64,000 nt of DNA from Calditrichales bacterium MX18-03. Its GTDB lineage: Bacteria > Bacillota > Clostridia > Lutisporales > Lutisporaceae. The translations under genes were made by a program, and so were the position numbers. The notes under the pieces are model-generated. The model ran no database searches. It saw only the letters and a program-made list of their open reading frames with translations, and was not told the DNA's origin. Of this stretch, positions 1 to 8,400 are shown in pieces. The DNA lies in assembly GCA_021083345.1 (NCBI GenBank), contig JAJGRE010000004.1:341918-405917 (forward strand), written 5' to 3'. How positions within the stretch are numbered: the stretch's first letter is position 1; the number at the start of each line of letters is the position of its first letter.

Positions 1-10
1 ATTCCGGTGC

Positions 11-3000
11 TTACTTTTCCTCCGGCAGTGCAGGCAGATCTGCAACCGCAGAACGTCCTTCTACAAGGAAATTGCCATTTTGTGCCTTATAACCAGCCTT
101 GGAATTCTTAGGGATATGTATTTTCCCATATTTCAAAAAGGCTTCATCTTCAAAGTTGAATATCGCAATATCATAACCCTCAATTGATAACAAGTTGATT
201 CTCGTGCAGTTCGGAATATTGAAGAAGGTAAAGGTTTCAACCATACCCAAGGTAGAGCTTAAGGTTACTGTTTTTAATGGTTTGATATTATTGAATGACC
301 GCGGGGCTAGCTCTATAACTCCATCTGGTATTATAACTTCTTCCAGATTTGAATGATTGAAGGCGCTGTGTCCTATATACTTACAACCCCATGGTGCGAT
401 GGTCATCTTTTTCAGAGCAGCACCCCAAAAGGATGAGTCGCCGATTGTAATAACATTCTTCGGAATAAAGATGAAATCCAATCCACAAAATGCAAATGTC
501 CTGTATTCTATTTTTTTGTATTTCGCATTGAGAGGAAGCTTAATCGACTTCAAGCTGGTACATTCCTCAAAGCTACTATCTTCAATATATTCAATGCTGT
601 CCGGCAAGTTTATTTTTTTGAGGCTAGTACACTCCATAAACACCCCATAGTCCTCCGCATTAGCTCCACTACGATCTTCAGCAGGTACATCCTCACCTAC
701 ATTGGTCAAACCCTCGGGCAGGCTTATTTCCACCAAACCGGTGCAGCTTTTAAATGCTGCGGAACGAATGACTTTCAAGGATTTTGGAAGGATAACATTC
801 TTGAGACGCGTACAAGACATAAAAGCAAATTTACCGATTTTTTTAACACTGTCATTTATTTCGACTGTTTCAAGATTTTGACATCTACCGAAAATATTAT
901 CAGACAGGTCTATGCTGCTATTTATGATTGCACTTTTTATATTAGAAGCAAAAAAAGCATAAGTGCCCATGGTCTTAACTGATTTTGGAATCACCAGTTC
1001 TCCTGCAATCGGGGTACTGGCAAATGCACTACTCCCAATATTTTCTATACCCTCCGGGAGAAGAAGACTTTTTAGCTGGCTCGCTCCAAAAGCTCCCGTT
1101 TCAACTGTTTTAATCCCGGCCGGCAAAGTCACATTCTCAATGCTGGTATAACTGAAAGCTTCTGCGTTTATAGTGGTGACCGTTGCCGGCAGCACCAGCG
1201 TTTTTGCCGTTCTTGCATTCGGATACGCATAGACTTTAGTCAGGTCTTTGCTATAGAGTATTCCCTCGTCCTGAATGACAAAGCTCTGGTTTGCCGGGTC
1301 CAAGCTTATTGCAACCAGCTTATCCGCCATTAAAAACGGATTGATTCCGATGCTGTTTAGCGTTGCCGGCAGCTGGATATTCATCAAGGACGCGCACCCC
1401 TTGAAAGCATAATCCTCAATTGAGGTTACTATCGGCATGCTGACATTTGTCAACGACGTACATCCAATAAAAGCAAAATCCCCAATGGAAGTGACTGCCG
1501 GAAGCTTGGCATCTGTCAATGCAGTACAATTAGTAAAAGTCCCTTCATTTATTCTTTTGATATTGGCTGGTATACTGATTGACTTCAAGCTTGTACAATA
1601 CGTAAAAGCGCCATCTCCCAAAGTAGTTACGCTATCCGGCAGCCTGATACCGGTGATCGGAGTCCATCCAAAGGCGCCATTGCCAATGGTTGTGAGTCCT
1701 TCCGGCAGGTTGATTTCAGCTAATTTGCCACAATCGTTGAAGGTCATGTCCCCGATGGTCCTTATGGACTTCGGCAATGTCACACTTTTTATTCCGGTTT
1801 TCAAAAACGCACCGTAGCCTGTCGTCACAAGGCCTTCTGAGAAGTGGATATCTGTTAACATTCTGTTATTGGCAAAGGCCTCATCCAGAATGGTCGTGAC
1901 GGAGGAAGGCAAGGTAAGCTTCTTAACCGGCATGAAATTAAAAGCATATTTACCGATGGTAGTAACCTTGTCTGATATAGAAGCATCAATCCCCGCCTGT
2001 AAATTGGGATTTGCAGCCTTGAGCTGCTCTTTTGTCTCATAGCTGCTCAAAACCCCGTCAGAGTCTGTATCAAAAAACATGATCGAATTGCCGGACTGCT
2101 TGGGATAAGGCACTTTGGCCCTGTTATTGGACACAAGGGCTGTACTTCCGTAATACAAGGAGTACTGAAGTCCAATGTTAGCGCCGGATTCGGGTGTAAG
2201 CGGTGAAAAATCAAGATTATCTGCCAACACATCGAAGCTTCCATCAAGGTTGGTCCCCTTAAGGTCCCACAACGCCGCCTTGTCGCTGTAGGTGATGGGA
2301 ATGACGACGGTGGTGCCTGCTTTAAGCGGCGTGGTCAGAAGGTTCGGACTCCATGCCTTCTTGCCTGCCGGTGAAAGCTGCAGGCTGGTGTAATCTGCAG
2401 TGGTCTCATTCTTGACATTGAAATTGACCGTCATGGTACCATTGCCCACCGGCAGGCCAGCCTTGGGTGCTACTTTGCTATAAGCCAATACACCGCGATA
2501 GTCATCAAAAGACCCAAGCAGAATATTTCCCCCATTGGCTGCAGTAATGCCTGTGAAATCAACGTCTTCAGCCGTGTTCCCCATGTTCCCACCGACTCTG
2601 ATATCCCATTTTGCGTTCTTCGGGCTGAAGGTGATGGGTATATCGGCTGTCGCACCTGCCAAAAGAGGTGCTTTAAGCAGGTTTTGGCCCCATTCTTCCT
2701 TGTCAGGCAATGAGAGCTGTATACAATCGATTTCTTTATCCGTTTGATTCTTAAAACTAAAAGCGACAGTGGACGTATCGCTGCCCAGTGCCAGGCCGGC
2801 AACCGCCGCACCTGCCTTATTGAAAATAACAGCTCCCGGCATTGGATCCAGCGTTTGAAATATAATCAAGCCTCCGCTCGCTGCTGTAATTCCACGAAAA
2901 TCAAGCTGCTCAAATCTACTATCCCAATCCGGTAAATCCGCTGTTCTAAACACAAGATCATAGCTCTCAATGTTTGGATTGAAAGTTATCGCAACATTGA

Positions 3001-3235
3001 CTTTCGCACCGCTTTTCAAGGGTTTGGCCAGCAACTCCCTGCTCACGGGATCCTCACCGGCAGGAGCCAATTTTAGTGATGTTATATCTGATGCCGTTTG
3101 ATTAACTATCTCAAAGGTTGCTGTTATCGTTTTGCCGGGAGCCGGCGCTGCTGTGACAACCGCGGACGTACTCCCCAAGCAAAGAGATATAATCAATATA
3201 ATTGACATGATCGAAGAAAATACTCTTTTTTTCAT
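11..3235 (-). CDS. Secreted BspA-type leucine-rich-repeat surface protein
   Basis: A 1074-residue secreted protein. A signal peptide (about residues 1-29, ending near VTAAPAP) is followed by three diverged repeats of about 115 residues (to about residue 350), each with conserved 'LL..PL.aG....I.F/Y' and 'F..IT..sGg' patterns. A short acidic stretch, FFDTDSDGVLSSYE, resembles an EF-hand loop. The rest is a long run of LRR_5/BspA units of the type 'TIGdyAF..C.sL..v.LP.sv..I...AF'. Family knowledge points to adhesion or protein-protein binding at the cell surface; there is no visible LPXTG or SLH anchor. The start is set by AGGAGGT seven bases upstream of ATG. It lies upstream of an RCC1-repeat secreted protein on the same strand with a 33-base gap to the end of that gene, so the two may be cotranscribed. 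Confidence 0.9.
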   Translation of the reverse strand: MKKRVFSSIMSIILIISLCLGSTSAVVTAAPAPGKTITATFEIVNQTASDITSLKLAPAGEDPVSRELLAKPLKSGAKVNVAITFNPNIESYDLVFRTADLPDWDSRFEQLDFRGITAASGGLIIFQTLDPMPGAVIFNKAGAAVAGLALGSDTSTVAFSFKNQTDKEIDCIQLSLPDKEEWGQNLLKAPLLAGATADIPITFSPKNAKWDIRVGGNMGNTAEDVDFTGITAANGGNILLGSFDDYRGVLAYSKVAPKAGLPVGNGTMTVNFNVKNETTADYTSLQLSPAGKKAWSPNLLTTPLKAGTTVVIPITYSDKAALWDLKGTNLDGSFDVLADNLDFSPLTPESGANIGLQYSLYYGSTALVSNNRAKVPYPKQSGNSIMFFDTDSDGVLSSYETKEQLKAANPNLQAGIDASISDKVTTIGKYAFNFMPVKKLTLPSSVTTILDEAFANNRMLTDIHFSEGLVTTGYGAFLKTGIKSVTLPKSIRTIGDMTFNDCGKLAEINLPEGLTTIGNGAFGWTPITGIRLPDSVTTLGDGAFTYCTSLKSISIPANIKRINEGTFTNCTALTDAKLPAVTSIGDFAFIGCTSLTNVSMPIVTSIEDYAFKGCASLMNIQLPATLNSIGINPFLMADKLVAISLDPANQSFVIQDEGILYSKDLTKVYAYPNARTAKTLVLPATVTTINAEAFSYTSIENVTLPAGIKTVETGAFGASQLKSLLLPEGIENIGSSAFASTPIAGELVIPKSVKTMGTYAFFASNIKSAIINSSIDLSDNIFGRCQNLETVEINDSVKKIGKFAFMSCTRLKNVILPKSLKVIRSAAFKSCTGLVEISLPEGLTNVGEDVPAEDRSGANAEDYGVFMECTSLKKINLPDSIEYIEDSSFEECTSLKSIKLPLNAKYKKIEYRTFAFCGLDFIFIPKNVITIGDSSFWGAALKKMTIAPWGCKYIGHSAFNHSNLEEVIIPDGVIELAPRSFNNIKPLKTVTLSSTLGMVETFTFFNIPNCTRINLLSIEGYDIAIFNFEDEAFLKYGKIHIPKNSKAGYKAQNGNFLVEGRSAVADLPALPEEK

Positions 3236-3268
3236 TGTGTCTACCTCCTGATAAAGTTAATTTTGTGT

Positions 3269-4347
3269 TTATTGCAGGATCGTCGGTGCTGCTCCCTTAG
3301 GAGCCACGGGTGCAGCAGGTACCTTCAGCATCCATCCGCTGACATCAGTCCCCAGACCAAAGCTGTCATTCGCCTTGACTGCCAATACCGTTCCATCGCT
3401 TTTTAATCCTACCAGATGACCTGCGCCTGCACTTATTGCTATGATGTCTTTCCATGCTGAAGTGTTTATCGTCTCATTGTTTGTAACGACTGTACCATCT
3501 TTGTTTAGTCCTGCTTCATAACCAGCTGAAGCAGCAATGGCTTTCACATTTTTGAACAAAGAAGTATTAGCTCGCATAGTATTTACAACTGTTCCATCTT
3601 TTTTCAGCCCCGCTATATTAGTAAAAGATGCAGAGCCAGCAACAAGATCACGCCAGCCGGACACATTAAGTACCCCGGAGCAATCTTTACCTATTGCCAA
3701 AGCAGTACCGTCTTTTTTAGAGCAACCGTAAAAAAAGATCCGGAAGAAATGGCTGTGATATCCTTCCAGGTTTGTACGTCCAATTGTCCATAATCGTTGG
3801 AGCCTGTAGAAACAACTGTGCCATCCTTTTTAAGTCCAACTGTATTGTCCAAGCCTGCCGCTATCATTTTTATGTCTTTCCATTGGCTCACATTACACGC
3901 TCCTGTGGCATTAGACCCGGTGGCAACCACTGTGCCATCGGCTTTTAGACCCACGCTATGATTTAATCCACAAGCAATCATTGTAATATCTGTCCAATCG
4001 CTTACCTGATCGGCACCGCTTAAGCTCAATCCTGTGGCTACCACTGTTCCATTGGTTTTGAGTCCTAAAGTAAAGTTATCCCCAGCTGCTATCATCATAT
4101 TGGTTTCAATCGTACCGCCTTCTGCCGCTTTAGGCGTAGTTGCTGTTGGCTGCTGCAGATTATTCAAATCCAAACTATTTAATTGATCTAACCCCTGCAG
4201 CGCCTTTTCCAACTCCTTCCCCAGATTTTCCATATCAGACGGGCTCACATTAGTAGGCGGCAAGGGCACCGGTTGAGCGATTACAGTTGTTACCAATGAA
4301 AATAACATTACTGCTGACAATACCATACATAGAATTGCTTTTTTCAT
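3269..4347 (-). CDS. Secreted RCC1-repeat protein, interrupted by a -1 frameshift
   Basis: Two adjacent reading frames together encode one secreted protein of about 355 residues. The first (4347 down to a stop at 3691) has a signal peptide (MKKAILCMVLSAVMLFSLV, cleavage near VIAQP) and repeats of the type 'D(I/V)..IaaG..htvGLK.DGTVVatG', which are RCC1/BNR-like beta-propeller blades. The repeat is cut within 'VALKK'; the missing 'DGTALAIGK' and four further blades continue in the -1 frame to 3269. The switch falls on CTA-AAA-AAG, an exact A-AAA-AAG slippery heptamer, so the interruption could be a one-base deletion (pseudogene), a sequencing error in a homopolymer, or programmed -1 frameshifting. 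Other blades in this gene encode the same LKKDG motif without interruption. A GGAGG site precedes the ATG. Confidence 0.75.
3712..3718 (-). other. A-AAA-AAG slippery heptamer at the RCC1 frameshift
   Basis: On the minus strand the zero-frame codons are CTA AAA AAG, after which the frame reads ACG GTA and stops nine codons later. Slipping back one base gives GAC GGT ACT, which restores the repeat. A-AAA-AAG in this phase is the classical bacterial -1 slippery sequence (as in E. coli dnaX). I did not find a convincing stimulatory hairpin just downstream. Confidence 0.5.
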
Positions 4348-4529
4348 AGTCCACCTCCAAATTACTTATAATCTCAGATTCGCTATTTTATTTGAATCAA
4401 TTGTAAATAAACTATGCCCCCCTTAATTAAAGGAAGGCATAGAAATTAAAAATGAATTTTCTGATATCAATTAAGTAAATTTCAAGTATTATTTTAATAT
4501 AAAAACCTTTCCAAATCTCACGGTCTGCA

Positions 4530-4595
4530 TGAAATGTTATTTTTACGTCTTGAAATGTTATTGTTTGGTATTTTTTCTAAAAGCTCTGTTATAAT
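4530..4595 (+). promoter_or_regulatory. LytTR-type direct repeats and promoter of the response regulator gene
   Basis: Two copies of TGAAATGTTA start at 4530 and 4551, a spacing of exactly 21 bp, the arrangement bound by LytTR-domain regulators (two about 9-bp direct repeats with a 12-bp gap). They sit just upstream of a poor -35 (GGTATT at 4567) and a perfect -10 TATAAT at 4590-4595, as in activator-dependent promoters. The same arrangement recurs at 11002-11068. Autoregulation by the gene at 4633 is inferred. Confidence 0.6.
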
Positions 4596-4632
4596 AGGAA
4601 TATGGTAAAAAGGATGAAATTGGGGTGCAAGT

Positions 4633-5364
4633 ATGAGAATTGCTATTTGTGATGACAACAAGCAGGAGCTTTTGCAAATCAGACGCCTTATGGATGAGTA
4701 TTTGAACAGCAGGTTTACAGAAAATAAAATTGAAATCTACAGCTTTGAAAGCAGTATTGATATGATCACTCAGATTGAAAGCGGCAACCATTTTGATATT
4801 TTTCTTTTGGATGTCATAATGCCGAACATCAACGGCATCCGGCTTGCCACCGAGATAAGAAGCAACGATCAGGTTTCCAAAATCATCTTTTTGACATCAA
4901 GCACGGAATTTGCTGTAGATTCATATTCGGTGGATGCTTTTAATTACCTGGTAAAGCCTGTTCAAAAAGACAAGCTTTTTTCTGTATTAGAAAAAGCTTT
5001 CAATGATATTTTCAGAGACCTGAATCAATATATTGTTCTAAAAGCCCGAACCGGATTGTTCAAAGTATTCCTACATGAATTGATTTATCTTGAGGTAATT
5101 GGGAGAACAATATATTTTCATCAAAAGTCAGGAATTACGATAGAAAGCATCAGCACAATGTCTCAGATTGAAGCTGTTTTACTAAAAGACAAACGGTTCA
5201 TCAAGCCTCATCGTTCTTATATTATCAATCTGGACTTTGTCAAGAACCTATCACAAGATGGCTTTACTACAACAAGCGGTCTTTTTATACCTGTATCAAG
5301 AAATGCTTTCAAGGACGTAAAACAGAAATATATCAACTATTCCTTCCAGGCGGAAGACTTATAG
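4633..5364 (+). CDS. LytTR-family response regulator (AgrA/VirR type)
   Basis: A 243-residue response regulator with a receiver domain (about 1-120; acidic pair D7/D8, phosphoacceptor D60 in LLDVIMPN, K in the LVKPVQ motif) and a C-terminal LytTR DNA-binding domain (about 140-240, with the 'FI.pHRSYIINL.fV' signature). It would be phosphorylated by a GHKL/AgrC-like kinase and bind paired direct repeats. No kinase gene follows: a transcription terminator lies immediately downstream. The 3' end of this gene is duplicated almost exactly at 11095-11235, directly before the kinase gene at 11245, so the natural partner is probably that kinase 5.9 kb away. It is flanked by secreted surface-protein genes, the likely targets. 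Confidence 0.9.
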   Translation: MRIAICDDNKQELLQIRRLMDEYLNSRFTENKIEIYSFESSIDMITQIESGNHFDIFLLDVIMPNINGIRLATEIRSNDQVSKIIFLTSSTEFAVDSYSVDAFNYLVKPVQKDKLFSVLEKAFNDIFRDLNQYIVLKARTGLFKVFLHELIYLEVIGRTIYFHQKSGITIESISTMSQIEAVLLKDKRFIKPHRSYIINLDFVKNLSQDGFTTTSGLFIPVSRNAFKDVKQKYINYSFQAEDL

Positions 5365-5391
5365 GAAAAAAATTGCTATGTGTAAACAAAA

Positions 5392-5429
5392 CAAGCCCCG
5401 ACATGAATATCAATTCGTGCCGGGGTTTG
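5392..5429 (-). terminator. Rho-independent terminator between convergent genes
   Basis: A stem CAAGCCCCG/CGGGGTTTG with an inner GAAT/ATTC pair. On the minus strand it is followed by TTTTGTTT, so it best serves the large surface-protein gene ending at 5490. It also lies directly after the response regulator. Confidence 0.7.
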
Positions 5430-5489
5430 CTTTGAAATCACCTTATAATTTTGCGCTTACAAAAGATTACCATTTGTCACTTATCGCTA

Positions 5490-8400
5490 TTATAAAGTAT
5501 TAATAACTACAATATTCGAAAATTCACTGACTTCGCAGCCCTCTAATTGTGCTGTAGCATAAACTGTTGCACCGCCATAGGTAGTAAGATCTAGCCTATT
5601 GGGCGAAATAGTCCAATCCCCGTTTCCATCAGCAATAACTGTTCTTACCAACTCTGAGTCTAAGTAAACTCTAATCGTTGCACCAGCAGTCGCAGTTCCC
5701 CATACAGTTTGTGGGTTTCTATTGATTAATACTGTTGATGTAATTACCGGAGCTTCTGATTGCACCGGAATCACCTCAAACTCAGCTGTAATTGATACAG
5801 CATAGGCTGGCATGGTGAAGGTATAAGGGCCGGATCCGGATAGTGCTGCTTCTTTGTCTTCTCCATCATTGTAGTTGGCTTTCAGTGTACCTGCTTTTAG
5901 TCTCATGCCCGCTTTGGGCTCTACTGTCAAGGTTACTGTTGCGCCTGCTTCGACTGGAGTTGCATCAATTGTTATTGTGCTGTCGCTATCCCCGTCTACT
6001 GTGGTGATTGTACCCAGGGTTATTGCATATGTTGTTGACACTTTCACAAAGGTATTAGGACCAGGGTCTGCCACCGTTGCCGTATAATTATCTGAACCAT
6101 AAGCGGCTGTAGCCTCTCCTGTGGGTAGGTAGAAGACCAGCACACCGCCGGCCGTGGTCCGAACGTCGTCTAAGCCATAGCCGGAAGCTGCTGCTCCGCC
6201 CAGTGTTAAACTGCCATCGCTTACGTCTGTTACAGCACTGATGCCTGAGAGTGTCAGCGTCGTTTTGTAGACAGGAGTTGTGCCATCCTCTGTTGTCAAA
6301 TTGCCAACTGTATAACCCGACACTGTGCCGATAATGCTTCCGCCGCTGATTTTTATTTTCTTAGTGCCGGTAACTAATCCTCCATGACTACTGTCACCAT
6401 AAATATGACCATCAATGTTACCGCCGCTGACAGTAACATTTGTATCCCCGCTAATTGTGGCTGCATACCCCCCGCCGCATATAAGATTGATGACAGTACC
6501 GCCAATGACAGTAACATTCGTACTACCGGTAACATTCGTACCGGCGCCGGAAATAAACCCGCCACCGTATACATAGTTGATAGTGCCCCCGCTGACGGTA
6601 ACATTCGTACTGCCGATAGCAACATTGGTTCTCTCTCCGCCACCGTATATATTGCCGATAGTACCGCCGCTGACAGCAACATTTGTACTGTCGCTAACAT
6701 CGCAGTCTATCCCGCCACCGACAATAGCGGCGAGATTTCCGCCGCTGACAGTAATATGCGTACTGCCCGTAACATCGCCTCCATCCCCGCCACCGTATAT
6801 AACATAAGCTTTGCCGCCGAGCATAGTAATTTTGGTGTCGCTGTCAAGCGTGCTATTACCTCCACCATAAACATTATAGCTATGGAGGTCGTAGCCGGTA
6901 ATGTCGGAGCTCCCTGTCGCACCGGCTATTTCTTGTATTGCTTCTCCGTCATCGATTATTCCGTCACTGTTTGTATCAAGGTAAACAACGGTGTAATTTT
7001 CTGTAGTGCCAGCGTCAAGAATAATCGCGTTGCCGTTGGCATATATTGATGTTCCGGAAACTGATACCGGTTCTGCGGGATCAGCTGCTGCTACGGTTAC
7101 GGTGAAGCCCTTGGTATAGGTCTTGCCTTTGCTGTCTGTCACTTTCACGGTGACCTTATAGTCCTTGGCAGTCGCTAAGGCTCCGCCTGCCGCTACGTTC
7201 AGCTTGTTTGCAGCGATAGCAAAGGATGAATTGTCCGCACTGTTAGCCGGAGTTCCGCCATCTGCGATCAATTCATAGGTAAAGGCTGCTGTACCGCCTG
7301 TGGCAGACAGTGTTCCTATTTCAGCATTGGCAGCTACATTGGCGTTGCCTACCTGCAAGTCCTCTGTGACTGCTAAGCTGATGTTTGTTACTTCGGGATC
7401 AGCTGCTGCTACGGTTACGGTGAAGCCCTTGGTATAGGTCTTGCCTTTGCTGTCTGTCACTTTCACGGTGACCTTATAGTCCTTGGCAGTCGCTAAGGCT
7501 CCGCCTGCCGCTACGTTCAGCTTGTTTGCAGCGATAGCAAAGGATGAATTGTCCGCGCTGTTGGCCGGAGTTCCGCTGTCTGCGATCAATTCATAGGTAA
7601 AGGCTGCTGTGCCGCCTGTTGTGGACAGTGTTCCTATTTCAGCATTGGCAGTTACATTGGCGTTGCCTACCTGCAAGTCCGCTGTAGCTGCTAAGCTGAT
7701 GTTTGTTACTTCGGGATCAGCTGCTGCCACGGTTACGGTGAAGCCCTTGGTATAGGTCTTACCTTTGCTATCTGTCACTTTAACTGTGACCTTATAGTCC
7801 TTGGCAGCCGTTAAAGCTCCGTCTGACGCTACGTTCAGCTTGTTTGCAGCAATGGCAAAGGAGGAATTGTCCGCACTGTTAGCCGGAGTTCCACCATCTG
7901 CAACCAGTTCATAGGTAAAGGCTGCTGTACCGCCTGTGGCAGACAGTGTTCCTATTTCAGCATTGGCAGCTACATTGGCGTTGCCTACCTGCAAGTCCTC
8001 TGTGACTGCTAAGCTGATGTTCGTTACTTCGGGATCAGCTGCTGCTACGGTTACGGTGAAGCCCTTGGTATAGGTCTTGCCTTTGCTGTCTGTCACTTTC
8101 ACGGTGACCTTATAGTCCTTGGCAGTCGCTAAGGCTCCGCCTGATGCTACGTTCAGCTTGTTTGCAGCGATAGCAAAGGATGAATTGTCCGCGCTGTTAG
8201 CCGGAGTTCCGCCATCTGCAACCAATTCATAGGTAAAGGCTGCTGTGCCGCCTGTTGTGGACAGTGTTCCTATTTCAGCATTGGCAGTTACATTGGCGTT
8301 GCCTACCTGCAAGTCCGCTGTAGCTGCTAAGCTGATGTTTGTTACTTCGGGATCAGCTGCTGCCACGGTTACGGTGAAGCCCTTGGTATAGGTCTTACCT

